Shown: positions 1-8,937 of the stretch, piece by piece | Layout: every line of letters starts with the position of its first letter | Numbering within the stretch: the first letter of the stretch is position 1 | DNA from: Rhizobium sp. BK650 | GTDB taxonomy: Bacteria; Pseudomonadota; Alphaproteobacteria; Rhizobiales; Rhizobiaceae | DNA length: 64,000 nt | Assembly: GCF_014195325.1 (NCBI RefSeq) | Contig: NZ_JACIBK010000004.1 | Coordinates: 310,001 to 374,000, forward strand | Direction of reading: 5' to 3' | Made by a program: the position numbers and the translations under genes | Notes under the pieces: model-generated | What the model saw: only the letters and a program-made list of their open reading frames with translations | The model's database searches: none | What the model was told of the DNA's origin: nothing

Positions 1-368
1 GCGTAGCCGAGCCGGGCGCGAACCGAGCCGGCCGTCTCGAGGCCAACTTCAAATGGGCTCACGTCCGATTTGTCCCAGTTGTAGGAAACGTCGCCTTCGA
101 TACCGAAGACGAAGTTATTTTCGAGCTGCCAGTTATAACCGATGAAGCCAGTGATCAGGCCACCATTCATATCTTCCGAAAAGACGTCGAAATCTCCATT
201 GGCCCAGGTCGGCCCGCCGCCGAGACCGGCATAGAAGCCCGTCCAAGTGAAGACCGGGGTGATCTCGGCTGCCGGTGCGGCCGGAGCCTCCTCGATGGCA
301 TCGGCCGCCATCGCCGAGCCGGCGAAAAGGAAGCCGGCGACTGCGAAGAATGCGAAGCGAAGTTTCAT
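1..368 (-). CDS. Outer-membrane beta-barrel protein (Omp25/RopB-like), partial
   Basis: Partial gene: the start is inside the window and the 3' part lies beyond base 1. The visible ~122 residues open with a clear Sec signal peptide (MKLRF, hydrophobic core, cleavage near AMA-AD). A short Ala/Pro/Glu-rich linker follows, then barrel-like text with aromatic/Gly alternation (WTGFYAGLGGG, GFIGYNWQ, FVFGIEGDVSYNW). This pattern is typical of the small rhizobial and Brucella outer-membrane proteins of the Omp25/RopB type. A purine-rich AGGGGGAAATC ribosome site sits directly before the ATG. Family call is from recognisable composition and motifs; the exact paralogue cannot be named. Confidence 0.8.
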   Translation of the reverse strand, partial: MKLRFAFFAVAGFLFAGSAMAADAIEEAPAAPAAEITPVFTWTGFYAGLGGGPTWANGDFDVFSEDMNGGLITGFIGYNWQLENNFVFGIEGDVSYNWDKSDVSPFEVGLETAGSVRARLGY

Positions 369-563
369 GATTTCCCCCTGCCGCCAAGAGCGCGGCTGAA
401 AACTCAATCAGAATCCGATTGCATCGGGCTGAAGCTCGATAAGCGCGGCATATCGCGGCTGCGGGCGAGCGACCCGCAAATCATGCGTTGCTAACGCCGT
501 TTTCTGAGAAAGGTTCCAGAAGAGGAGACGCGGCCGGCCGGATGGGGCAAAGACCGTCAAGCC

Positions 564-875
564 TCAAAGCTTGGTGCGATTGCCCAGGTTGTCGATCATC
601 TGCAGCACGTTGCCATCCGTCTTGATCGTGATGCAGTTGGTCTGCTTGTTGGGGAAAAGAACGCAGATCTGCCCGTTCGAAATCTTGTAGCCGTTAGGAT
701 TACCCTTACGGTATTCATAACCGTTCGGGGCTCTCTCCAATTCGCTGGCACCCTTCAGGCGCTGACGGATCTCATTTTCTCTTGCGTTTCGGAACTGGAC
801 GTTTTCGGCGAATGCAATATGCGAGGAGGCCAATGTTGCGATCACGCCGATGAGAAGTGAGCGGCTTGGCAGCAT
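564..875 (-). CDS. Hypothetical exported protein, 103 aa
   Basis: I do not recognise the family. The protein has a signal peptide (residues 1 to about 23, ending HIAFA), then a charged stretch rich in Asn, Arg and Glu, then a compact region with two cysteines in NGQICVLFPNKQTNCI that could form a disulfide in the periplasm. A GGAG lies eight bases before the ATG. It is divergent from the small exported protein at 922, with only 46 bases between their starts, so both must share a very short promoter region. Confidence 0.6.
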   Translation of the reverse strand: MLPSRSLLIGVIATLASSHIAFAENVQFRNARENEIRQRLKGASELERAPNGYEYRKGNPNGYKISNGQICVLFPNKQTNCITIKTDGNVLQMIDNLGNRTKL

Positions 876-921
876 GTGGTAAACTCCAGGCGATGGTCTG
901 CGGGAAACTGACGAGAGTGAA

Positions 922-1164
922 ATGATCAGGATTGTTCTTATTCTAGCTTTAGCAATGCTCGCCAGTAATGCAATGGCTGTCGATCCGAGAAATCCGCGTG
1001 TCAGCGAGCAGAACTACCAGGATTGTCGCCGCTTTCCCGAGCGTTGCGCCGGTGACGACCGCAACCGCAATCGCCGGGACTATTATCGCGACAACACCCG
1101 CCAGGGCTCGGGCCAATATATCTACCGCGGCGAGCGCCGCATATGGACGGATGAATCGCGCTGA
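922..1164 (+). CDS. Hypothetical small exported protein, 80 aa
   Basis: Small protein with a signal peptide (residues 1-19, ending SNAMA). The mature part is very hydrophilic, with RRFPERCAGDD and an Arg/Asp/Asn-rich tract, and ends in a Tyr/Arg-rich segment. Low-complexity, basic, exported proteins of this kind are common in rhizobia and have no assigned role. GAGAGTGAA precedes the ATG. The two other frames are also open here because of the GC-rich composition, but only this frame gives a signal peptide and a sensible ribosome site. Confidence 0.6.
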   Translation: MIRIVLILALAMLASNAMAVDPRNPRVSEQNYQDCRRFPERCAGDDRNRNRRDYYRDNTRQGSGQYIYRGERRIWTDESR

Positions 1165-1223
1165 GGGGCATCGCAGGCGCCGGATCTCTGCAGGGCAACT
1201 GGGTCTGCCTCCGCCGCCATCAG

Positions 1224-3194
1224 TCAGGGACCGAAAGGAAAAGTTTCCGGATTGCCCCCGGCAGCTTGCTGCCGGTAGAGCGGCGTCAACGCATGGGTTT
1301 CGTCGAACCACAGGAAAGCGTCGTATTGCTGGGGCAGGGAGGTTAGCATGTAGTGGCTCACGCGTTCGGTTTCCGGCCTGTAGATGACACCGATAAAACG
1401 TTGAAGCCGTTGATCGACAAGCCCGGCACGGAGATCCTGGTTGCGGTCGAAATCGAGGAAAAACCGTTCCTTTCCGGCTTGATGACACAGATACTCGTAA
1501 CTCTCCGCAAGTGCTGGATTGATCCTCTTCTTCTCGGCCTGCCCGTCCCATTCGCTCGCGGCTAGAACCTCGCCGGAATGCGTGCCGCAGCCGATGAGGC
1601 TTGTCATGCCGTCGAAACGTTGCCGGCAGAGCTGGCCAAGATTGATCTCATCACGCGCAGCCGCCATATCGGCAAAGCGCGCATCTCCGATGTGGGAATT
1701 ATGCGCCCACACGATCATTTTGGCGTTCGGCCCATGAAAATCGAGGAGATGTTCCACTGTTTCGGCCATGTAGGTGTCGCGCAGGTTCCAGGCTTTCGAG
1801 CCGCCATAATACATGATGCGGTAATATCGCTCTGCCGCTGCCAGGAGCCTCGCTGACTGCGTTGCGTCAAGAAAACCATCATTGTCCTCGCTTTCGCCCA
1901 AAGAGCGGGTCAGGAGTTCCTTGCACTGTTGCGATACGGCGTCCTCGCAGGATTGAAAGGCGTCAGTCAGAATTGCGCGTCCATAGGTCACTGGATTGGT
2001 CTGCCAGGGGCTGAGGCAGCCGTAGCGTTCGCGGGCGACCGCAGCAGCGTCAGGGCTGACGCGGTCGAGATAATCGATCACCATGCGGATGGACTCCGTC
2101 ATGTTGTAGAGGTCGAGCCCATGAAAACGGATGGCATCCGCTCGCGATGCCTGGCGTCGGATATTTTCCGCACGCATCCACCGAACGAACCCGATAAATT
2201 CCTCGTTCTGCCACATCCAGGTAGGGAAGCGCCCGAAGGGGCGGGCCTGCGAAGGCTCTCGGCCAGCAACCAATCGATCGATGGCGGCTGCATCGGGCCA
2301 GTCGGCTTCAACCGCGATCAGGTTGAAGCCATGGCGCTCGATCAGATGCCGGCTGATCGCGGCGCGCGCATGGTAGAATTCGGCCGTGCCGTGGGTGGAT
2401 TCACCGAGAAGGACGATCCGGCTGTCGGCAAAGCGATCAAACAGGCGTGTGAAGTTCTCGTCATCGACCGAAGAAAATGTCTCGGCGGTGTCTGCGATCA
2501 ATTGCGCGGGTGTTCTTTCGGTCCGCGCGGCAGGCGTGTAGAGCGGATGCGTCGCGGTCCACGCATCCTCACCGATCAACGGAACAAAGAACACGCCGCC
2601 GAGATCTTCCTCTTCGAATGCATCCGCACCCGTGCGGGTGATGCGCTTGAGACGTTGTTCGTCGTTGGGGCCGACGGGGATGATCAATCGTCCGCCAAGA
2701 TCGAGCTGTTCCTTCAACGAGGGTGGGACCTCAGGTGCCCCGGCCGAGACGATGATGGCGTCAAAAGGGGCGGCCTTGAGCCACCCCTTGCTGCCATCGC
2801 CGATGCGGACGTCTATATTGCCGTAACCGAGCCGGGCAAAGCGTTCTCGCGCTTGATGCGCCAGTGCTCCATGCCGTTCGACGGTGTAGACATGTCTTGC
2901 TATCCGACTGGCGACTGCGGCCGCATAACCGGAGCCGGTGCCGACTTCGAGCACCTTGTCTCCCGCATCGAGATCGGACTTCTCGATCATCAGCGCAACG
3001 ATGAAAGGCTGCGAGATCGTCTGGCCCTGGCCGATGGAAAGCGGCGCGTCCTCATAGGCGAATTCCTCGAAGCCTGGATCGACGAACATCTCCCGCGGTA
3101 CGATGCGCATTGCGCGGGCGACGGTTTTGTCCTGAATACCGCGGCGGATGATATGCTGCTCCACCATGCGGTCGCGGTCGCGAACTAGGTTCAT
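1224..3194 (-). CDS. pcm: Pcm (protein-L-isoaspartate O-methyltransferase) fused to erythromycin-esterase-like domain
   Basis: One 656-residue reading frame holds two enzymes. Residues 1-215 are a complete Pcm: the SAM-binding motif VLEVGTGSGYAAAV is at about 81-94, and DAIIVSAGAPEVP and RLIIPVG follow. Pcm methylates isoaspartate in damaged proteins so that they can be repaired. After a short linker, residues 235-650 are an erythromycin-esterase-family domain with the conserved LLGESTHGTAEFY (about 262-274), EADWPDA, FHGLDLY and WAHNSHIGD segments that carry the catalytic His and Glu residues in EreA-type enzymes. An AGGAGGT lies six bases before the ATG, so the start is secure. There is no stop or frameshift at the junction. 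Macrolide hydrolysis is known for EreA/EreB only; for this branch the substrate is unknown. Confidence 0.88.
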   Translation of the reverse strand: MNLVRDRDRMVEQHIIRRGIQDKTVARAMRIVPREMFVDPGFEEFAYEDAPLSIGQGQTISQPFIVALMIEKSDLDAGDKVLEVGTGSGYAAAVASRIARHVYTVERHGALAHQARERFARLGYGNIDVRIGDGSKGWLKAAPFDAIIVSAGAPEVPPSLKEQLDLGGRLIIPVGPNDEQRLKRITRTGADAFEEEDLGGVFFVPLIGEDAWTATHPLYTPAARTERTPAQLIADTAETFSSVDDENFTRLFDRFADSRIVLLGESTHGTAEFYHARAAISRHLIERHGFNLIAVEADWPDAAAIDRLVAGREPSQARPFGRFPTWMWQNEEFIGFVRWMRAENIRRQASRADAIRFHGLDLYNMTESIRMVIDYLDRVSPDAAAVARERYGCLSPWQTNPVTYGRAILTDAFQSCEDAVSQQCKELLTRSLGESEDNDGFLDATQSARLLAAAERYYRIMYYGGSKAWNLRDTYMAETVEHLLDFHGPNAKMIVWAHNSHIGDARFADMAAARDEINLGQLCRQRFDGMTSLIGCGTHSGEVLAASEWDGQAEKKRINPALAESYEYLCHQAGKERFFLDFDRNQDLRAGLVDQRLQRFIGVIYRPETERVSHYMLTSLPQQYDAFLWFDETHALTPLYRQQAAGGNPETFPFGP

Positions 3195-3287
3195 GAGAGA
3201 CCTCCTGTATCTGGCAAGACTGCATGGGATACTCAGATAGCGCAGTCGCCATGTGGCACGAAGCTCCGGACATCCCGGTACGCACGT

Positions 3288-4217
3288 TTACCCAAGCACG
3301 CGAAGAACGAGCTTCCCGCGAACATGCGTATTCTCGAGGGCTTCCTGTGCCTCTGCCGCCTGGCCGAGATCGAACGTGTTGTCGACGACGACCTTGACCT
3401 TTCCTTCATCGATCAGATCGGCGATCTCCTGCAATTGAGCGCCGCTTGGCTGGGCGGTGTAGCGTCCGACGCGGATCTTTCTCTGGGCGGCTTTTTCGGC
3501 ATCAGGTTCCGTCAGAGTTGATACCAGAGCGCCACCGGGCTTGATGATGTCGAAGCTGCGCTGCTGGGTGTCGCCGCCGACGAGGTCGAAGACGAGATCG
3601 ACCGGTTCGACTAGGTCTTCAAAACGCTCTTTCTTGTAATCGATGGTTTGATCGGCGCCGAGGTCTTCGACGAAGGCCCTGTCTGCGCCTGATACCGTCG
3701 TTGCGACCCAGGCGCCGCGGGCCTTGGCAAATTGGATGGCAAAGTGGCCGACGCCGCCCGCGCCGCCATGGATCAACACGCGCTGGCCGGACCGCAGGTC
3801 GCCGTGATCGAAGAGACCTTGCCATGCGGTGATGCCGGCGAGCGGTACAGCGGCGGCCGTGATTGGATCGAGCGATCTCGGTTTCATCGCGACCTCGTTT
3901 GATCCGGCGATCACGAATTCCTCGTAGCCGCCGTTTTCGGGCGACAGGAAAGCGAATACCTGGTCCCCCATCAGGAAGCCGGCAACCTCGTCTCCGAGAT
4001 CGGCTATCTCACCGCACACGTCACGGCCGAGCACGTAGGGAAGTTCCTTCTCCGTTACGACAGGATATTTGCCTGCCCTTATCTTGGCGTCGACAGGATT
4101 GACGCTTGCGGCGAGAACGCGGATGACCACTTCGTGACCGGCGGGGATCGGCTCGTCGACTGTCTCGATTTTTAAGACCTCGGGACCGCCGAAGCGATGA
4201 ATGCGGACCGCGCGCAT
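3288..4217 (-). CDS. NADP-dependent zinc-free MDR oxidoreductase (quinone oxidoreductase type)
   Basis: Medium-chain dehydrogenase/reductase of 309 residues starting MRAVRIHRFGGPEVL. The nucleotide-binding site is HGGAGGVGHFAIQFAK, and ALTEPD-like and GKLVLRVL segments close the fold. The zinc ligands of alcohol dehydrogenases are absent, as in quinone oxidoreductases (QOR). Such enzymes reduce quinones or enones with NADPH. The frame stays open for 162 codons upstream, but an AAAGGAAA ribosome site precedes the internal ATG at 4217 and the family begins exactly there, so I use that start. The substrate is unknown. Confidence 0.85.
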   Translation of the reverse strand: MRAVRIHRFGGPEVLKIETVDEPIPAGHEVVIRVLAASVNPVDAKIRAGKYPVVTEKELPYVLGRDVCGEIADLGDEVAGFLMGDQVFAFLSPENGGYEEFVIAGSNEVAMKPRSLDPITAAAVPLAGITAWQGLFDHGDLRSGQRVLIHGGAGGVGHFAIQFAKARGAWVATTVSGADRAFVEDLGADQTIDYKKERFEDLVEPVDLVFDLVGGDTQQRSFDIIKPGGALVSTLTEPDAEKAAQRKIRVGRYTAQPSGAQLQEIADLIDEGKVKVVVDNTFDLGQAAEAQEALENTHVRGKLVLRVLG

Positions 4218-4425
4218 CGCATTTCCTTTCATGTTGTGGGTAGGGAGGGACTTCTCGTCATTCGAACAGCATCTGCCGGAAAAGGTTCCCCCCGTTCGTC
4301 GATCAAGCTCGGTCAAGGCTGGAACTTTGGCGCCCGACCTGTGTTGGAAGCTTACGTTTGAAACATCTTCGGATTGTAGGCCGGTAAACAGGTATTGCCG
4401 GTCCTGACGGTGGGTGGAGGCCTTC

Positions 4426-4890
4426 ATGTCATTCACACTGACGAGTTCCGCTTTCGCGGACGGGGCGGCAATTCCAAGCAAGCACACGCGGCTCGGCGAA
4501 AACATTGCACCGCCCCTCAACTGGGCCGGAGCGCCGGATGCGGCACGGAGCTTTGCGCTCATCGTTGAAGACCCGGATGCGCCGAACGGAACATTTCGCC
4601 ATTGGGGCGTCTTCAACATACCGGGCGGCCGCAATGAATTGCCGGAGGGCAGCGACACGGCACCGAATGGAGGGCCCCGCTTTTGCGACAACGATTTCGG
4701 CAATGGCCGCTATGACGGCCCGCAGCCGCCCAAAGGCCATGGCATCCATCACTATCACTTCAGGCTGGCGGCGCTTGACGTCCCGAGCCTGTCAATCCCA
4801 GCCTCGGCCGGTATCCAGGCGATGTGGCGAGAGGCACGGAAACATACGATCGCCGAAACCTCGCTGACCGGCACGTTTGAACGAAAGTGA
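4426..4890 (+). CDS. YbhB/YbcL (PEBP, Raf kinase inhibitor-like) family protein
   Basis: 154-residue protein of the phosphatidylethanolamine-binding protein family. The hallmark ligand-pocket segment VEDPDAPNGTFRHW is present, followed by GRNELPEG and GPQPPKGHGIHHYHFR. Bacterial YbhB/YbcL proteins bind small anions and have no settled role. A GTG at 4414 would add four residues, but the GTGGAGG immediately before the ATG at 4426 fits a ribosome site, so I choose the ATG. It is divergent from the MDR oxidoreductase. Confidence 0.85.
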   Translation: MSFTLTSSAFADGAAIPSKHTRLGENIAPPLNWAGAPDAARSFALIVEDPDAPNGTFRHWGVFNIPGGRNELPEGSDTAPNGGPRFCDNDFGNGRYDGPQPPKGHGIHHYHFRLAALDVPSLSIPASAGIQAMWREARKHTIAETSLTGTFERK

Positions 4891-4942
4891 CCGGTTGTCG
4901 GATTCAACTTGCTCGGCTGGTTGCCGAGCGCAGGAGGATGGA

Positions 4943-5206
4943 TTGACTATTTATCAGCGCCTTCAAAAAGGTCAGGAAAAGCCGGGCGACCTAGTCATCA
5001 AGCTTTACCATTCCGGTGACGAGATCCGTGGTTTCGTGCGCAAGGTGACAAGGCGCGGTAAGGACGACAGCGTCTTTCCCGGCGAGGAGATGGAACCGGC
5101 GGCCGCGCTTCAAATCGCCCGCAGCCACCTGCATGGGGCCAGTGAGATCCTTATTGAATTGTCCGAAGGCGTCGAGTGGGACGCGCGATGGGGGACGTTG
5201 CATTAG
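4943..5206 (+). CDS. Hypothetical protein, about 87 aa, TTG start
   Basis: Unrecognised small soluble protein. The frame could begin at 4877, overlapping the YbhB gene, but a strong AGGAGG at 4932-4937 lies just before a TTG at 4943, which gives a product opening (M)TIYQRLQKGQEK. The sequence is charged and balanced (GDLVIKLYHSGDEIRGFVRKV, then an acidic C-terminus with SEGVEWDARW), unlike a random frame. It follows the YbhB gene by about 50 bases and may be co-transcribed. No function assigned. Confidence 0.55.
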   Translation: MTIYQRLQKGQEKPGDLVIKLYHSGDEIRGFVRKVTRRGKDDSVFPGEEMEPAAALQIARSHLHGASEILIELSEGVEWDARWGTLH

Positions 5207-5302
5207 AGCGCGGTGCGTCCATTCAGACCTTGGTCCGTGTCGAAAGCGCCGTAACTATGGTATCCGGCCGCTGCAGGAGTGGTTGAAGAACCAGGGGGAA
5301 AG

Positions 5303-5620
5303 ATGCAGATATCGATCATCACCGAACTTCAGACCGCTCGGAGCAATCTTGCAACGCTCGGAGCAACCGATCGCCTTGTTCTCGTGGCGCGCGTCCACAG
5401 TTACCTGCAGGAATACCGGAACGATATTCTCGGCCATGTACCTGCAGAGCGATGCATATGGATCGAGCGCCTGATCGGATCCCTCTCGATCAAGGCTCCG
5501 CAGATCGCCTCGTTGAACAATGAGGAATTCCGATCGGTTCTTTCCGAATTCGAAAAACTCCTCGTCATGCTTCAGGACCTGACATCCTCCTGGGACGGCT
5601 CACCCTACACCATCCACTGA
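5303..5620 (+). CDS. Hypothetical protein, about 105 aa
   Basis: Unrecognised. The ATG at 5303 is preceded by GGGGGAAAG; a GTG 24 bases upstream is less likely. The product is predicted to be mostly helical (LQTARSNLATLGATDRLVLVARVHSYLQEY) with a short C-terminal tail SWDGSPYTIH. There is no signal peptide or membrane segment. Codon use matches the neighbours, which supports a real gene. Confidence 0.5.
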   Translation: MQISIITELQTARSNLATLGATDRLVLVARVHSYLQEYRNDILGHVPAERCIWIERLIGSLSIKAPQIASLNNEEFRSVLSEFEKLLVMLQDLTSSWDGSPYTIH

Positions 5621-5821
5621 AACCTTCGGTCTCCTCCGAATGGCAAATGTCATTGGTTGCAGATGCAGTTAGAGTTGGATCGCTCCGTTGTCTTGGGGCG
5701 CGTCTGGCTGAGCTTATGCTCAACCCCAATTTTGGGCAGTCGGCGAGGGCCGCCAACACGATCCATCCGGCCGGCCGCCAACTCATGCCGAGTGTTTAGA
5801 CTGAGATTTCAAGGGATTAAA

Positions 5822-5898
<77 letters not shown>

Positions 5899-6407
5899 AC
5901 CTGCCGAAACGGCTCGCTTCTGTTAGACTTTTCGGTTTTTGGACGCAAGGGAAAAATGCCGGCTCGATCATAAAACGGAACTTGTCCAATGGAATGTCTG
6001 CCAGGGAGCTTTTACTTAGCCTCTCCGGTGCTGCCAGAATCCTCAAAACCGGCGGATAACTGCCGAAAAAAGCCTGCGCGAAGCGTCAAAATCCTTGCAT
6101 ACGCCGATGTGCACGGAAATTCTTCCTCTACGGAGTTAAGATGGGACGGCATCTTGCCGAGATAATATAGATTTTCGGTTGCAATTTATGAGCTGATAAA
6201 TTCCAGGTAAAATATTTCCTTAATATTTTGACTCAATATTCCTGCTTAATGAAGGACATTTATTACATGTGCGGTCAGATCTACCTTTGATTGAAGGCGG
6301 ACGCCGATGGTATTTTCACTTCTTGACGTTTTGAACTGAATTTTATTCGCAATTTTGTTCTTGAACGTGTAAGCAAGGAAAATAGCAGGCAAGCGTAGTT
6401 TGGGCAT
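5899..6407. other. AT-rich intergenic region with two inverted repeats
   Basis: No gene seen in about 500 bases. The second half is clearly richer in A and T than its surroundings. It holds a 7-bp inverted repeat (AATTTAT at 6183-6189 with ATAAATT at 6196-6202) and a perfect 8-bp one (AAAATATT at 6209-6216 with AATATTTT at 6222-6229). These could be operator sites for the small gene at 6408 or binding sites for an AT-preferring regulator. No promoter can be called with certainty. Confidence 0.4.
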
Positions 6408-6629
6408 ATGATGATCGACAGTAACAGGCAGGATTGCCGGCAGGCCCTTGCGGCTGCGTTTAGGGCCCTTTCCGACGAGGCCGTGAAAGCCGGCTGGCCG
6501 GAAGGTGAGGTTGCCCTCGCCCTTGCAGAGCTTGCCGAAGCGCATGTGGCCGAGGTTGGCGCCAAGGCGATCGTCGAGGGCTTCTACCACTCGCAGTTTT
6601 ACGCGGCGGGTGGCCGACTGAAATTCTGA
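6408..6629 (+). CDS. Hypothetical protein, about 73 aa
   Basis: Unrecognised small protein rich in Ala and Glu (VALALAELAEAHVAEVGAK), predicted all-helical, with no signal peptide. Two adjacent ATGs (6408 and 6411) could serve as start and neither has a strong ribosome site. The amphipathic, GC3-rich coding pattern contrasts with the AT-rich spacer before it, which supports a real gene. No function assigned. Confidence 0.45.
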   Translation: MMIDSNRQDCRQALAAAFRALSDEAVKAGWPEGEVALALAELAEAHVAEVGAKAIVEGFYHSQFYAAGGRLKF

Positions 6630-7035
6630 ACTGAATCTGACGCCCCGCCAATCCTCACAAAGCAGACCAGCCGTCAACCATGCGACGCGTCGGGCTTCTC
6701 AACCGCTTGCTGTATCGAGGCAGTGCTGCAGGACTATGTGGTATTCGCCGGCGACGCTCAACCAGGCATCGCTTGAGATCTTCGCGACAATGAAGCTGCT
6801 GCTTGGAGATCTGATCCTTACGGGCGAGGGAAAGCGTTTCATCCACTTTCCCTCTGATCCACACACACTCCCGCGCGGCCCGCAACGCGCGAGGCACGAA
6901 ATTGTTCCCCAGAAATTTGATTGCGCGATTGCTAAAATTTTTGGCTACGCGCATAATGCTGATAAAGCTGGCAGGGAGGGCGTCGGCTGCGCAACAATGA
7001 CGGTGCGTTGTGCCCTCTAAGGGAAATGTGGCGCG
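6630..7035. other. Intergenic region, no convincing gene
   Basis: About 400 bases between two small hypothetical genes. A 94-codon open frame (6736-7020) is present but lacks a ribosome site and its product looks like random translation. No repeat, tRNA or terminator was noticed. Confidence 0.4.
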
Positions 7036-7248
7036 ATGTTGAAATCGTCAGTTCACCCCCAGGATTTACCGCTCTTTTCGGAAGATATCGACCTGCTGTC
7101 GCGGGTTCTGATCCGGGTTTGCGATGACAGCGGCATCGCTCCTCGCACGCCCGAAGCCGATCGGATCGGCGCGGCACTCATACAGCTTTACAGGCAGGGC
7201 GTGAAGGATAGCGGCAAGCTGACCATTCTCGCCAAGACCTATCTCTGA
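7036..7248 (+). CDS. Hypothetical protein, 70 aa
   Basis: Unrecognised small soluble protein. The sequence (FSEDIDLLSRVLIRVCDDSG, then EADRIGAALIQLYRQGVKD) has the look of two helices and resembles the short conserved proteins of unknown function frequent in Rhizobiales. The ribosome site is weak (AGGGAA about 12 bases upstream). It is convergent with the XRE regulator at 7373. Confidence 0.5.
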   Translation: MLKSSVHPQDLPLFSEDIDLLSRVLIRVCDDSGIAPRTPEADRIGAALIQLYRQGVKDSGKLTILAKTYL

Positions 7249-7372
7249 AGCTCAGTTTCGCCCGATACGGACACCGTTTTGGCGATGCCTCCGGTTCGCT
7301 CCCTTCGTCGAAGAGATAGTCAGGACAGACGCCCCAAACCGCTCGACAGGACAGGCAAAAGGCCTGATCTCG

Positions 7373-7666
7373 TCAATCGTCGTTGGCTGCGTTGAGGTTT
7401 TCAGGCCGGATGCCGTCATCGCTGGAACTGCGGGCGCGCAGGCGTATGCCAGGACCCCCCTCATCCTGATTGCCGCTGGCGATGAAGACAATGCCATGGG
7501 CCTCTAGCGTGTTGCGCACATCGATCATGGCGCGCGTCTCGCCCGCCCAGTCGCCCTTTTCGAGCGCTGCAACCGTTTCGACGGAAAGTCCTGCATGAGC
7601 TGCGAGGTCCTCGATGCTCATGCCGATCATGGCGCGTGCGCCGCGTATCTGTGGCCCTGTGATCAT
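7373..7666 (-). CDS. Small XRE-type helix-turn-helix regulator
   Basis: 97 residues. The first 60 form an XRE/Cro-like helix-turn-helix (QIRGARAMIGMSIEDLAAHA, then GLSVETVAALEKGD), as in short rhizobial transcription factors. A disordered acidic tail follows (SSSDDGIRPENLNAANDD). Its ATG overlaps the stop of the O-antigen ligase gene by four bases, so the two are probably translationally coupled. The gene is last in the polysaccharide operon and may regulate it, which is inference from position. Confidence 0.75.
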   Translation of the reverse strand: MITGPQIRGARAMIGMSIEDLAAHAGLSVETVAALEKGDWAGETRAMIDVRNTLEAHGIVFIASGNQDEGGPGIRLRARSSSDDGIRPENLNAANDD

Positions 7667-8937
7667 GCCCGAAATCTAGCGCCTTTACCGAACTTCTCAA
7701 GTGTCTGTGAGCGGCTTGAACGCCTGTGGCGAACTTCCAGCGCCGCACAGCCCCAAACGATGCCAAACAGCAGATAGACATGCCGCCAGTGGTCGATGTC
7801 GATCACATTGCCGATCGCCGCATGGCCGAGAACGGAGATCCAGGCGACCATGAGAAAAGGTTGCCACGGCCGGTCGAGCAGCATGTTTCGGAAGCCGAGA
7901 GTGAGCGTCCAGCACAGCATGCCGACATAGCTGACGAAGCCGAGCCAGCCATAGGTGGTCAGCGATTTCAGCCAGATATTGTGCTCGTCTTCCGGAAACA
8001 TAGTGCCGAAAACCAGTGGTCCTATACCAAGCGGCCGTTCCATCATCATCTGGAAGCCGATGCGATGGCGGTCGAAGCGGCCGAGATGCTCGCCGTCATA
8101 TTGCTGTACGAGCTGGGCGCGAGCCGAGAAGAGCGCGCTGACTTTGGGAACCTGCAGTGCGACCAGCAGCGAGGCCGCCATCAGGATGATCGCGCCGAGC
8201 GACAGCACCAGCACCCTGAGGCGAAAAGAACCGCTGCGCTCCTTTAGCAGCATGATGAAGATCAGCATCACCACGCCAAAGGCGAAGAGGCCCCAGGCCG
8301 CGCGCGAGAAGGAGAGGAAGATGCCGAGCGCCAGGATGAGCAGCGCGCCCGCCTTGATAGGTGAAGTTCTGAGGCTGCCGGCAAGAATACCGTGGACGAG
8401 GTAGAGCCCCGGAGGCACGAGGAACGGGCCGAAAACGTTGGGATCCTGGAAGGCGCCCTTGGCGCGGTCGTAAAGCGTGAAGACTTCCGAGCCCGGAAAG
8501 GCGTGGAAATAGCCGAGGATGCCGAGCAGGGACGTGATGACCGCCGCAAAGCTCCAGGCATTGAAGATCAGCGGCAGCCGCTTGTGGCTGTCCTCGATGA
8601 TCGCGGCGTAGAAGATGGAGGTCAGCGCCAGAAAGGTGGAGACGGCAATATACATCGGGCCGGTCGCCAGGTCCCGCATCTGGGTGAGCGACAGCATGCC
8701 GCCGATGTTGAAGGTGAGCAGCAGCGCCAGCAGCGGCGCCGTGGTGCGGGATATCTTCAGGCCGAGGATAAACCAGAGACCGATCAGCCCTGCCATCCAC
8801 AGTTCATAAGGCGCCGGCTCGTCGATGACGAAGCCCGACAGGAAGACCCCGAAAGCGACCGCCGCCGAACCGATGAGGCGCAGCGTCAGCCGTTGCGGCT
8901 GCGCCACGCGCGCATGGGGGGCGTCGATCGCGCTCAA
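7663..8937 (-). CDS. O-antigen ligase / Wzy-type polysaccharide polymerase
   Basis: 424-residue integral membrane protein with about ten to twelve hydrophobic helices. The ligase/polymerase hallmark is the large periplasmic loop after the mid-protein helices and the conserved GAFQDPNVFGPFLVPPG and FSRAAWGLF segments, with GIGPLVFGTMFPEDEHNIW (the conserved His region) near the end. O-antigen ligase-fold proteins either polymerise exopolysaccharide repeat units or join O-antigen to lipid A. Neighbours (sugar transferase, Wza and Wzc homologues) favour the polymerase role. It overlaps the upstream sugar transferase gene by four bases and the downstream regulator by four. Confidence 0.82.
   Translation of the reverse strand: MSAIDAPHARVAQPQRLTLRLIGSAAVAFGVFLSGFVIDEPAPYELWMAGLIGLWFILGLKISRTTAPLLALLLTFNIGGMLSLTQMRDLATGPMYIAVSTFLALTSIFYAAIIEDSHKRLPLIFNAWSFAAVITSLLGILGYFHAFPGSEVFTLYDRAKGAFQDPNVFGPFLVPPGLYLVHGILAGSLRTSPIKAGALLILALGIFLSFSRAAWGLFAFGVVMLIFIMLLKERSGSFRLRVLVLSLGAIILMAASLLVALQVPKVSALFSARAQLVQQYDGEHLGRFDRHRIGFQMMMERPLGIGPLVFGTMFPEDEHNIWLKSLTTYGWLGFVSYVGMLCWTLTLGFRNMLLDRPWQPFLMVAWISVLGHAAIGNVIDIDHWRHVYLLFGIVWGCAALEVRHRRSSRSQTLEKFGKGARFRA

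Noticed and set aside
4218..4703. N-terminal extension of the MDR oxidoreductase
   Set aside because: It overlaps the YbhB gene on the other strand, and the family start with its ribosome site is at 4217.
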